This document shows positions 8,141-17,649 of a stretch of 64,000 nt of DNA, in pieces (within the stretch, counting starts at the first letter, position 1; each line of letters opens with the position of its first letter). Both the position numbers and the translations under genes were made by a program. Source of the stretch: Geomonas subterranea (lineage in GTDB: Bacteria > Desulfobacterota > Desulfuromonadia > Geobacterales > Geobacteraceae); the NCBI RefSeq assembly GCF_019063845.1, contig NZ_CP077683.1:1674001-1738000 (forward strand), read 5' to 3'. Under the pieces are notes generated by a model. It saw only the letters and a program-made list of their open reading frames with translations, was not told the DNA's origin and made no database searches.

Positions 8141-8338
8141 ATGATGATACGCGTGGTGTACGACGAGTACCAGACGGGAAAGGTTCACGACTATCTGCTC
8201 GACGCCCTGATCATGCAGCGAAAGATCGTCGGGTTCTTCCGTTCGGACGGGTATGTCCAGCTCGACCACGGCCCGGTGAGGGGCTCAGGCGGGCAATACC
8301 ACGGGCATGACCGCAGGCGCATGCTCAAGGCGGCGTAA
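8141..8338 (+). CDS. GSU3473-type small protein
   Basis: The 65-residue protein begins MMIRVVYDEYQTGKV and contains LDALIMQRKIVGFFRSDGYV followed by GPVRGSGG and a basic end. This matches my memory of the GSU3473 family, small proteins of unknown function common in Geobacteraceae. GGAGAGG lies just before the ATG at 8141; the second ATG at 8144 is also possible. It may share a transcript with the AAA+ gene 170 bases upstream. Biochemical role unknown. Confidence 0.7.
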   Translation: MMIRVVYDEYQTGKVHDYLLDALIMQRKIVGFFRSDGYVQLDHGPVRGSGGQYHGHDRRRMLKAA

Positions 8339-8573
8339 GCGTCCGCCCACCGGCCTGCCACAGGTTTAAAAACTTCCCTTCATGACGTCGCATTGCGGGA
8401 CTGCCACAGCAGCAGTTCCCAGGGGGACGTCTATTTACCCGGCCAGTTAAACCGCTCTCCCACGAACACAGAGTCTTTCTACCCTCTTTCCCAGCTTTTC
8501 CCGTTTGCATCTACCCGGAAGAAAATCCCCCCTGTCCCCTCTTCTCGCAAAGGGGTAAACGTCACTTCCCTGA

Positions 8574-9110
8574 CGGCGGCGCCGGCACCCCCTTTCTCAC
8601 CGCATCGGGGATACCGAAAAGAACCTGGCCCTCCTGTTCGAGAAGGCGGAGTTCAAGGACTGGATCCTGTTCTTCGACAAGGCGGACGCCCTCTTTGGCA
8701 AGAGGACCGACGTACGCGACGCCCACGACCGGTATGCCAACCAGGAAGTTTCCTACCTGTTGCAGCGTATCGAGCAGTACCACGGACTTGTGATACTGGC
8801 GACCAACCAGCGCAGCCACCTCGATCCGGCGTTCGCGCGGCGGTTCCAGAGCATCATCCACTTTCCCATTCCGCGCCCCGAGGAGCGTTACCGGCTCTGG
8901 TGCAACGCATTCCCGTCCCAGGTGGAGATCGCACCGGATATCGACTGGAGGCAGATAGCGGCGCGCTACGAACTCCCCGGCGCCGGGATCATGAATGTGA
9001 CGCACTACTGCGCGCTGGAGGTGCTGGCGGACCAGACGCGGCGGCTGGAGTTGAAGAGGCTGGAGGCGGCGATCTTGAGGGAGTATGTGAAGGAGGGGAA
9101 GGTGGTTTGA
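8574..9110 (+). pseudogene. 5'-truncated AAA+ ATPase remnant
   Basis: The frame opens just after an in-frame TGA (8571-8573) without a plausible start and immediately shows the middle of an AAA domain: GDTEKNLALLFEKAEF, then FFDKADALFGKRTDV and DAHDRYANQEVSYLLQRIE, then the sensor region VILATNQRSHLDPAFARRF. The part carrying Walker A is absent. The Walker B glutamate is replaced by Lys (FFDK instead of FFDE). A TTG at 8760 could start a 116-residue fragment, but it has no ribosome site. I read this as a decayed copy of a CDC48-like ATPase. Nothing recognisable fills 8339-8573. Confidence 0.7.
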
Positions 9111-9199
9111 GGACACCGCGCTTTGAAAAGAGCTGTGAAGAGGAGGCGTATGCAAAGGCAGGCGGTGGCAAGAGCGAATGTAGCGAGGGAATGAAAGGC

Positions 9200-9225
9200 G
9201 GGCGAAAAATTTTTCGCCCCTACAG
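9200..9225. repeat. Palindromic repeat, family A
   Basis: A 26-base element of the type GGGCGAA...TTCGCCCCTACAG, here with an A/T-only centre. It is the first of three copies between the AAA remnant and the gene ending at 9380. The rest of 9111-9379 holds no gene. Confidence 0.75.
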
Positions 9226-9306
9226 GTGGACGGGGGTCGAGGTAAGAATCATCGGCCATCGTGGCGCGCCCCCTTTTGAGGCAGCCCCCCCCGTTCGCCG
9301 GGTTCA

Positions 9307-9331
9307 CTGTAGGGGCGAATTCTATTCACCC
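9307..9331. repeat. Palindromic repeat, family A (degenerate)
   Basis: CTGTAGGGGCGAATTCTATTCACCC-type copy in inverse orientation to the copy at 9200; the right arm carries one mismatch (CACCC for CGCCC). Confidence 0.7.
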
Positions 9332-9348
9332 ATGCCGGGTTCCGATCA

Positions 9349-9374
9349 CTGTAGGGGCGAATAATTATTCGCCC
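9349..9374. repeat. Palindromic repeat, family A
   Basis: A canonical copy with left arm CTGTAGGGGCGAATAAT and right arm ATTCGCCC. It lies six bases from the stop codon of the minus-strand gene at 9380 and could act as its transcript end. Confidence 0.8.
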
Positions 9375-9379
9375 AAGGT

Positions 9380-9886
9380 TCAAAAATTCCTGCTGTCGTA
9401 GGCCCAGTGCAACAAGGCCTGGCGCTGTCTTTTGCGGCAGGTGAGCACGCCTTCGGGGCAGTTGTGCCTGATCTGGGCGATGTGGCGCACCATCGCCTTC
9501 CAGCGCTTGATCTGGCGCGCGTCGTCGGGGCACCTGCGCCCCATGTAATAGCGGCAGTACCACTGGAACCAGCCGCGCGGGTCGTCGCTGTAAATCCACC
9601 CTTTCTCGCGCCAGTAGGAGAGCGGCTTAGAGGCGTTGACGCCGAAGAAGTTGTATTCCGGCACATGCCGCTCGTGACAAAGCCGCGCGTTCGCAAACCA
9701 CTCCTTTGGGAACTCATCCCGGCAGTCGGTCATGTACTTGCCGCCAAAAACACCCATCTCCAGCATCTCCTTCGGAGTCAGGTCCGGCGTGAACTCCGGA
9801 TGAAAGTTCCGGCCCTCCGGTTCGGTGCGGTAATAGACGTAGTCCCGCTGCATCATGTCGTTGACGCACACTCTGATTTTTTCCAC
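9380..9886 (-). CDS. Conserved protein of unknown function
   Basis: From a GTG at 9886 (AAGGAG 11 bases upstream) the protein has 168 residues; an ATG at 9940 or the ATG pair at residues MMQRD are alternatives. It is soluble and rich in Tyr, Trp, Arg and Asp, with segments GKYMTDCRDEFPKEWF, WYCRYYMGRRCPDDARQIKR and CPEGVLTCRKRQRQALLHW. No signal peptide or membrane helix is present. The sequence looks like a compact conserved enzyme-like family that I have seen annotated only as hypothetical. I do not assign a function. It is transcribed away from moeA. Confidence 0.6.
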   Translation of the reverse strand: MEKIRVCVNDMMQRDYVYYRTEPEGRNFHPEFTPDLTPKEMLEMGVFGGKYMTDCRDEFPKEWFANARLCHERHVPEYNFFGVNASKPLSYWREKGWIYSDDPRGWFQWYCRYYMGRRCPDDARQIKRWKAMVRHIAQIRHNCPEGVLTCRKRQRQALLHWAYDSRNF

Positions 9887-10067
9887 TGTGACTTGTACTC
9901 CTTGCACAAAGGGGTAAAAATATCCCGACCAAATGTACAATGGGCAGAACGAGTGTCAAGGAGCGTAAAACCTGTTGCGGGTACCGCCCCCGTTTTGTTA
10001 CAACCGCCCCTGTTCCAATGTCTGTCAGCAGCTGATCAGACTAACCTGTGAGGGAGGCAGAGCCGCC

Positions 10068-11282
10068 ATGATCAGTATCGAAGAAGCACAACGGATCATC
10101 CTCGAAAACATCGCTCCGCTGGAAACCGAAAAGGTGACGGTCTTTCATGCCCTGAACCGGATCACCCCCAAAAACCACATCGCCCCCTGGGACATCCCCG
10201 CGGCTGACAATTCCGCCATGGACGGCTTCGCCTTCCTGCACGCCGGGGTGCGGGATAACCGGCTCAGGGTATGCGGATTTCTCCCCGCCGGCGAGGTGCG
10301 CTGCGAGCCGGTCCCGCCGGGCGAGGCCGTAAGGATCATGACCGGCGCCCCGGTTCCTCCCGGATGCGATACCGTGGTCCCCATCGAGGACGTCGAGGAG
10401 GAGGGCGAATGGATCGTGCTGCGCGGCAAGGTCAAGGCGGGAGACCACGTGCGCCGACGCGGAGAGGACATATCGAGGGGGGACGTGGTCATTGCCGCAG
10501 GGTCGATGTTGCGCCCGCAGGAGATCGGCATGCTCTCCGCCATGGGAAGCACCTCCCTCGCGGTGCACCGGCGGGCACGCGTTGCCATCCTCGCCACCGG
10601 GGACGAGTTGCTGGAGCCGGGGGCGACTCCCGAACCTGGCAAGCTCATCAACAGCAACAGTTACAGCCTCGCCGCCCAAGTGCTCGATGCCGGGGGAGAC
10701 CCGGTGCTCCTGGGGATCGCGCGCGACACCCTGGAAGCCACCTGCGACAAAATCCGGGCCGGCTTCAACGCCGACTTCCTGGTGATCACCGGCGGCGTTT
10801 CGGTGGGTGACCGCGATTTCGTGAAAGCCGCCATCGAGGAACTGGGCGGAACGGTCAGCTTCTGGAAGGTGAACATGAAGCCCGGCAAGCCCCTGGCCTT
10901 CGCGACCCTGCAGGGAAAACCGGTCTTCGCCCTCCCGGGCAACCCGGTAGCAGCTATGGTCTCCTTCGAACTTTTCGTGCGCCCTACCCTGCTGAAGGCG
11001 ATGGGACACACACGGGTGTTCCGGCCGGTGGTCCGGGCCGAGTTGCAGCAGGCGACAGCCAACAAGGGGAGCCGCCCACACCTGGTGCGCGGCATCGTGT
11101 CGCAGCGAAACGGCAGCTACCTCGTCTCCACCACGGGAAACCAGAGCTCGGGACGCCTCTCCTCCCTGATCCTCGGCAACGGGCTGATGAAGCTCGCCCC
11201 CGAATCCATCCATGCCGCCGGCGAGACGGTGGACGTCATACTGCTGGACCGCAGTTTCGAGATGAGTCCCCTCGATGGGTGA
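10068..11282 (+). CDS. moeA: Molybdopterin molybdotransferase MoeA
   Basis: The 404-residue protein starts at the ATG at 10068, preceded by GAGGGAGG. It has the N-terminal MoeA region with DNSAMDGFAF, the molybdopterin-binding MoCF domain (VAILATGDELLEPG, then NSNSYSLAAQV and ITGGVSVGDRDFV) and the C-terminal PGNPVAAMVSFELFVRP with a beta-barrel domain. MoeA inserts molybdate into adenylated molybdopterin. Its position just before the nitrate reductase genes fits supply of cofactor to NarG. It ends before a terminator-like hairpin, so it is probably a separate unit. Confidence 0.95.
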   Translation: MISIEEAQRIILENIAPLETEKVTVFHALNRITPKNHIAPWDIPAADNSAMDGFAFLHAGVRDNRLRVCGFLPAGEVRCEPVPPGEAVRIMTGAPVPPGCDTVVPIEDVEEEGEWIVLRGKVKAGDHVRRRGEDISRGDVVIAAGSMLRPQEIGMLSAMGSTSLAVHRRARVAILATGDELLEPGATPEPGKLINSNSYSLAAQVLDAGGDPVLLGIARDTLEATCDKIRAGFNADFLVITGGVSVGDRDFVKAAIEELGGTVSFWKVNMKPGKPLAFATLQGKPVFALPGNPVAAMVSFELFVRPTLLKAMGHTRVFRPVVRAELQQATANKGSRPHLVRGIVSQRNGSYLVSTTGNQSSGRLSSLILGNGLMKLAPESIHAAGETVDVILLDRSFEMSPLDG

Positions 11283-11433
11283 TCGCCCGCCCCTCCGCCG
11301 CCCATCGTATCATGCCCGCCGCCCCGCGCGGCGGCATGGTTTCACCTGCCGAAACCTTGCTTGACTCCCTCTTTCCTGCAACTTCACCCCTCGATGCTAT
11401 AATGAATGCCGTCCCCCCTGGACCTCATTAGCG

Positions 11434-11455
11434 AAAAACCCATTACGGGTTTTTT
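11434..11455 (+). terminator. Probable terminator between moeA and the nar operon
   Basis: AAAAACCC (11434-11441), loop ATTAC, then GGGTTTTT and a T run. The stem is short but ends in a proper U tract. It partly overlaps the FNR-type site that follows. The rest of 11283-11588 carries a GC-rich inverted repeat near 11315-11340 and no gene. Confidence 0.5.
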
Positions 11456-11496
11456 GATTTAGGTCAAGAACCTTCACAAACTACTGTTCTAGAGTC
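11454..11496 (+). promoter_or_regulatory. FNR/CRP-type site and promoter of the nar operon
   Basis: TTGATTTAGGTCAA (11454-11467) matches TTGAT-N4-ATCAA except one base. A -10-like TAGAGT lies at 11490-11495, so transcription would begin near 11502. The site is then centred at about -41.5, the class II activation position. This fits oxygen- or nitrogen-oxide-controlled expression of nitrate reductase. Confidence 0.6.
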
Positions 11497-11588
11497 TCCT
11501 CTATCCGAAGTGTTTACAACATCGCCCCGCGCTGCTGCAAAGGATCGGCAGGGCGTCTCGACAAGCCCTAAGCCGAAGGAGAGCCTCC

Positions 11589-12413
11589 ATGCCACATTCG
11601 CCCTTGACGCCGATCCGTTTTATTATCGCAATCCTGCTGGTAGTAGCAGTATCCGGCACCGCGCTGGCCGACGGGGGGAAGGAACTCTTCGACAAGCACT
11701 GTACCTCCTGCCACAGCATCGGCGGTGGTGACGGCGGCGGCCCTGACCTGAAGGGGGTCGGCGGCAGGCGTTCGGCCGAGTGGCTGGTGAAGATCATCAC
11801 CGATCCCGGCAAGCTGACTGCGGAGAAGGACCCGGCCCAGGCCGAGCTGGTCAAGAAGTTCGGCTTCGAGATGCCCAATGTCGGGGTGAACCGCGGCGAT
11901 GCCGAGAAGATCGTGGCCTTCCTCGGGGGAGGTGCGGCAGCCCCGGCCGGAGCCCCGGCCGCCGCAGGTGGCAAGGAAGCGGCCGCGCCGGCAGCGGGAG
12001 AGGCGCCGCAGCCGGCGGAGATCGTGGTGACCAAGGAGCTTCTCGCCACCGGCCGTGACCTTTTCACCGGCAAGCAGCGCTTCGCCAAGGGGGGGGCGCC
12101 CTGCGTCTCCTGCCACCGTTTCGACTACCCCGGCGTCTACGGCGGCGCGCTCGCCGCGGATCTCACCAACCTCTACGGCAAGATGGGGGAAACCGGCGTG
12201 CGGGGCGTGCTGAAGAGCCTCAGTTTTCCGGTCATGAAGAAGATCTACGCGGAACGCCCGCTGACCGATGAAGAGTCCGCGGCGCTCACCGCGCTGTTCA
12301 AGGACGCCGCGACCAGGAAGCACGCCGCGTGCGATCCGTATCCCGCAGCCGGGCTCGGCTTCTTCGCCTTGTGCCTGATCGCGGTGCTGCTGTTCAAGAG
12401 GAGAACCAAGTAA
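11589..12413 (+). CDS. Membrane-anchored diheme cytochrome c (NarC-like)
   Basis: The 274-residue protein has a signal peptide ending near ALADGG. It has two class I cytochrome c domains with haem sites CTSCH (Cys38, Cys41, His42) and CVSCH (Cys172, Cys175, His176), joined by an Ala/Pro/Gly-rich linker. A C-terminal membrane helix (GLGFFALCLIAVLLF) is followed by a positive tail, so both haems face the periplasm. The stop overlaps the narG start (TAATG), showing coupling. In Thermus a diheme cytochrome NarC is likewise encoded first in the nar operon. I infer a role in electron entry or complex anchoring; the direct electron partner is unknown. Confidence 0.88.
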   Translation: MPHSPLTPIRFIIAILLVVAVSGTALADGGKELFDKHCTSCHSIGGGDGGGPDLKGVGGRRSAEWLVKIITDPGKLTAEKDPAQAELVKKFGFEMPNVGVNRGDAEKIVAFLGGGAAAPAGAPAAAGGKEAAAPAAGEAPQPAEIVVTKELLATGRDLFTGKQRFAKGGAPCVSCHRFDYPGVYGGALAADLTNLYGKMGETGVRGVLKSLSFPVMKKIYAERPLTDEESAALTALFKDAATRKHAACDPYPAAGLGFFALCLIAVLLFKRRTK

Positions 12414-15400
12414 TGTCACATAACAGGATCAAGGATGACTGCTCGGCGCACAACCGCCAGTGGGAGGAGCTGTACCGGAACCGGGCCCAGTATGACAAGG
12501 TGGTGCGCTCCACCCACGGCGTCAACTGTACCGGCGGCTGCAGCTGGATGGTGCACGTGAAGGACGGCATCGTCGGGTGGGAGCTGCAGGCGAACGACTA
12601 CCCGCAGTTCGACGGCAGCATCCCGAACCACGAGCCGCGCGGTTGCACCCGCGGCATCAGCTTCTCCTGGTACCTCTACAGTCCGCTGCGCGTGAAGCAC
12701 CCCTACCTGCGCGGGGCGCTCCTGGACCGCTGGAACGAGGCGAAGAAGGTCCACTCCGACCCGGTGGATGCCTGGGCCAGCATCGTCGAAAATCCCGACT
12801 CCCGCGCCTCCTACACCGGGCAGCGCGGCATGGGGGGCTTCAGGCGGGGGGACTGGGAAACCGTCACCGAGCTAATCGCCGCCTCCAGCATCTACACGGC
12901 CAAGAAGCACGGCCCGGACCGGGTGGTCGGCTTCTCCCCCATCCCCGCCATGTCCATGATCAGCTACGCGGCGGGAAGCCGCTTCCTGCAGCTCTTCGGC
13001 GGCGTCGCCCTAAGCTTCTACGACTGGTACTGCGACCTCCCCCCGGCATCGCCGCAGGTCTGGGGCGAGCAGACCGACGTGAACGAGTCGGCGGACTGGT
13101 ACAACGCCTCCTACATCGTCCTATGCGGTTCCAACGTCCCGATGACCCGCACCCCCGACGCCCACTACCTCACCGAGGCGCGCTACCGCGGCACCAAGGT
13201 GGTGGTGATGTCGCCCGACTATTCGATGGCGAGCAAGTTCGCCGACGCCTGGCTCCCGGTCGAGCAGGGGCACGACGGCGCCTTCTGGATGGCGTTGAAC
13301 CACGTCATCCTGAAGGAGTTCTACGCTGAGCGCCAGGTCACCTTCTTCGAGGAGTACGTCACCAGGTACACCGATTTTCCCTTCCTGGTGGAGCTTACGC
13401 CCTCCTCCCCTCTTCCTCCGGGAGAGGGGAGGAGTGAGGGCGTCTGGCGCCAGGGCGAACTGGTGCGCGCCGCGCGCTTCGAGCGCTCGGCTTCGCTTGA
13501 GCACGCGGAGTGGTGCCTGTGTGTCGCCGACAAGAGCGGCGAGGTGCGCGTTCCCAACGGCAGCCTCGGCTCGCGCTGGAGCAAACAGGAGGGACAGTGG
13601 AACCTGGACATGAAGGACGTGGTCGACGGGGGTGAGATCGACCCCGCCCTCACCTTCCTGGGACAGGAGACACGCAAGGTGCTGTTCCGCTTCGAGGGTG
13701 AAAAGGACGCGGTCCGCGAGGTGCCGGTACGCCGCGTGCTGACGGCCGGCGGGGAGATCGTGGTGACCACGGTGTTCGATCTGCTCATGGCACAGTTCGG
13801 CGTCTCCCGCGGGCTTTCCGGCGACTACCCCCACGGCTACGACTCCGACCTTCCCTTCACGCCGAAGTGGCAGGAAAAACACACCGGCATCGACGCGGAA
13901 ACCCTGATCAAGATCGCGCGCGAGTGGGGCGAGAACGGCGAGCAGAGCCGGGGACGCAACATGGTCATCATCGGCGCCGGGGTGAACCACTGGTACCACA
14001 ACGACCTGATCTACCGTGCCGCCATCACCGCGCTCATCCTCACCGGGAGCGTCGGCAGAAACGGCGCGGGGCTCGCCCATTACGTCGGGCAGGAGAAGGT
14101 GGCGCCCCTCTCCCCCTGGACCTCCATCGCCATGGCGCAGGACTGGGTCAAGGGGAGCCGGCTGCAGAACACGCCGAGCTTCTGGTACATGCACTCGGAC
14201 CAGTGGCGCTACGACCGCAACTTCGTCGACTACTTCAAGCCGGAGACCGGCGACAAGATGCCGATGCACGCGGCGGACTTCAACGCCAAGGCGGTGCGCC
14301 TCGGGTGGCTCCCCTTCGCGCCGCACTTCGACGCCAATCCCCTGGAGCTCATGAAACAGGCTAAACGCGAGGGGTGCCAGGATGACGACGCCGTCCGCTC
14401 CTGGCTGGTGGACCGGCTGAAGAGCGGCAAGAACCGGTTCGCCATCGAGGACCCGGACGCTGCCGGCAACTCGCCCAAGGTCTGGTTCATCTGGCGCGGC
14501 AACGCCATCTCCGCCTCCGCCAAGGGGCACGAGTTCTTCCTGAAACACGTGCTCGGCGCCCCCAACTCCAGCGCGACCGCCAAGGAAGTCGCCAAGGGGC
14601 AGGTGCAGGACATCGTCTGGCACGACAAGGCGCCCGAGGGGAAGGTAGACCTGGTCGTGGACCTGAACTTCAGGATGGATACCTCGACCCTCTACTCCGA
14701 CATCGTGCTCCCCGCCGCCACCTGGTACGAGAAGAGCGACCTGAACACCACCGACATGCACTCCTTCGTGAACTGCATGGATGCGGCCGTACCCCCTTCC
14801 TGGGAATCCAAATCGGACTGGAAGATATTCAGCAAGATCGCCAAGAAGGTGAGCGAACTGGCGGCGACGCACCTCCCCGAGCCACTGAAGGACGTCATAG
14901 CTGCCCCGCTTCTGCACGACACGCCGGGTGAGATCGCCCAGCGCTCGGTCAAGGACTGGAAGCTCGGTGAATGCGAGCCGGTGCCGGGGAAGACCATGCC
15001 CAACCTGGCCATCGTCGAGCGCGACTACGTGAACCTCTACAACCGTTTCCTCTCGCTCGGCCCCAACATCGGGCACTTGGGATCACACGGCAACTACTAT
15101 GACGCGGACGACGAGCACGAGAAGCTGCTGAGGGAACTCCCGAACCGGAGCTGGAACGACAAGAGCTACGTGGACCTGGCGGATGAAAAGGTGGTGGCGG
15201 ACGTGATCCTTTCGCTGGCGCCGGAGACCAACGGCGAACTGGCGCACCGTGCCTACCAGAATCTTGAGAAGCGGGTCGGAAAGCCCTTGGCGCAGATCGC
15301 GGAGGGTGCGCGGGAGGTCCGGGTGAAGTGGGAGGACGTGACCCAGAAGCCGCGCCGGGGGATCAACTCGCCGATCTGGAGCGGGCTTGTCAACGGCGGG

Positions 15401-16015
15401 CGCCCCTACTCCCCCTACACGCTGAACGTGGAGCACCTGGTGCCCTGGCGCACCCTGTCGGGACGGCAGTCGCTCTACCTGGACCACCCGTACTACCGCG
15501 AGTTCCACGAGGGGCTTCCGACCTTCAAGGGGAAACTGAACCCGGCGCTTCTGGACGAGACCGAGGGGGAGACGGGGCTGGTGCTAAACTTCCTGACCCC
15601 GCACGGCAAGTGGGGTATCCACTCCACCTACTCGGACAACCTGAGGATGCTCACCCTGTCCCGCGGCGGGCAGGCGGTCTGGCTGAACCACCTGGATGCG
15701 GCCGGCGCCGGCATCGAGGACAACGAGCAGATCGAGGTGTACAACGCCAACGGCGTGGTGGTCTGCCGCTCCATCGTATCCTCCAGGATTCCCCGCGGCG
15801 CAGCCGTCATGTACCACGCGCCGGAGCGGACGCTGAACATCAAGAAGTCCAAGAAGAGCGGCAAGCGGGGTGGCGTGCACAACAGTCTTTCGCGGATCCG
15901 TCTGAAGCCGACCCTGATGCTCGGGGGGTACGCGCAGTTCAGCTACTACTTCAACTACTGGGGCCCAACCGGCGTGAACCGCGACAGTTACGTGGTGGTC
16001 AGGAAGCTGAAGTAG
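12413..16015 (+). CDS. narG: Respiratory nitrate reductase alpha subunit NarG
   Basis: The 1200-residue molybdoenzyme reduces nitrate to nitrite at the cytoplasmic side of the membrane. The FS0 cluster ligands His35, Cys39, Cys43 and Cys78 (HGVNCTGGCSW, HEPRGCTRG) and the molybdenum ligand Asp208 in YCDLPPASPQVWGEQTDV sit about 14 residues earlier than in E. coli NarG. No ordinary Tat signal is present. Residues about 329-344 (TPSSPLPPGEGRSEGV) are encoded by a palindromic repeat inserted in frame between the blocks FLVEL and WRQGELVRAA, where other NarG proteins have only a few residues. The reading frame is otherwise intact to the end, so the enzyme is probably functional. Confidence 0.97.
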   Translation: MSHNRIKDDCSAHNRQWEELYRNRAQYDKVVRSTHGVNCTGGCSWMVHVKDGIVGWELQANDYPQFDGSIPNHEPRGCTRGISFSWYLYSPLRVKHPYLRGALLDRWNEAKKVHSDPVDAWASIVENPDSRASYTGQRGMGGFRRGDWETVTELIAASSIYTAKKHGPDRVVGFSPIPAMSMISYAAGSRFLQLFGGVALSFYDWYCDLPPASPQVWGEQTDVNESADWYNASYIVLCGSNVPMTRTPDAHYLTEARYRGTKVVVMSPDYSMASKFADAWLPVEQGHDGAFWMALNHVILKEFYAERQVTFFEEYVTRYTDFPFLVELTPSSPLPPGEGRSEGVWRQGELVRAARFERSASLEHAEWCLCVADKSGEVRVPNGSLGSRWSKQEGQWNLDMKDVVDGGEIDPALTFLGQETRKVLFRFEGEKDAVREVPVRRVLTAGGEIVVTTVFDLLMAQFGVSRGLSGDYPHGYDSDLPFTPKWQEKHTGIDAETLIKIAREWGENGEQSRGRNMVIIGAGVNHWYHNDLIYRAAITALILTGSVGRNGAGLAHYVGQEKVAPLSPWTSIAMAQDWVKGSRLQNTPSFWYMHSDQWRYDRNFVDYFKPETGDKMPMHAADFNAKAVRLGWLPFAPHFDANPLELMKQAKREGCQDDDAVRSWLVDRLKSGKNRFAIEDPDAAGNSPKVWFIWRGNAISASAKGHEFFLKHVLGAPNSSATAKEVAKGQVQDIVWHDKAPEGKVDLVVDLNFRMDTSTLYSDIVLPAATWYEKSDLNTTDMHSFVNCMDAAVPPSWESKSDWKIFSKIAKKVSELAATHLPEPLKDVIAAPLLHDTPGEIAQRSVKDWKLGECEPVPGKTMPNLAIVERDYVNLYNRFLSLGPNIGHLGSHGNYYDADDEHEKLLRELPNRSWNDKSYVDLADEKVVADVILSLAPETNGELAHRAYQNLEKRVGKPLAQIAEGAREVRVKWEDVTQKPRRGINSPIWSGLVNGGRPYSPYTLNVEHLVPWRTLSGRQSLYLDHPYYREFHEGLPTFKGKLNPALLDETEGETGLVLNFLTPHGKWGIHSTYSDNLRMLTLSRGGQAVWLNHLDAAGAGIEDNEQIEVYNANGVVVCRSIVSSRIPRGAAVMYHAPERTLNIKKSKKSGKRGGVHNSLSRIRLKPTLMLGGYAQFSYYFNYWGPTGVNRDSYVVVRKLK
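13397..13443. repeat. Palindromic repeat, family B, inside narG
   Basis: A 47-base inverted repeat with outer arms ACGCCCTC/GAGGGCGT and inner arms CCCCTCTTCC/GGGAGAGGGG. It is the same kind of element found between genes at 18.9, 21.5 and 22.3 kb. Here it is read in frame as 16 residues of NarG. Confidence 0.85.
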
Positions 16016-16046
16016 GAGCGAAGGCAAGGAAGCCCCCCCCGGCGAC

Positions 16047-16149
16047 CTGTAGGGGCGAATAATCATTCGCCCACCCCCGCGTCGCACCACCTGACAGCAT
16101 CACCTTCACGAGGGAGGGTGGACGGGCGAATGATTATTCGCCCCTACAG
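16047..16149. repeat. Perfect inverted pair of family A repeats between narG and narH
   Basis: CTGTAGGGGCGAATAATC... at 16047-16072 and its exact reverse complement at 16124-16149 (26 of 26 bases) are separated by 51 bases. Each arm is itself palindromic, so the mRNA can form either two small hairpins or one long stem. It fills most of the 179-base gap between the two cotranscribed genes; an AAGGAG ribosome site for narH follows. Confidence 0.9.
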
Positions 16150-16194
16150 TAGACGACGCCGCCTTTCTCTAAGGCGGCGATCAAGGAGCCATAT

Positions 16195-17645
<1,451 letters not shown>

Positions 17646-17649
<4 letters not shown>

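Noticed and set aside
8393..9364. Plus-strand frame of 323 codons
   Set aside because: The frame differs from the one that shows AAA+ motifs (8574-9110), runs through palindromic repeats and has no family features.
11436..11467. Riboswitch (molybdenum cofactor type) between moeA and nar
   Set aside because: Only a short simple hairpin and the FNR-type site are present.
13121..15076. Open minus-strand frame of 651 codons opposite narG
   Set aside because: narG is unmistakable on the plus strand; the antisense frame results from codon bias.
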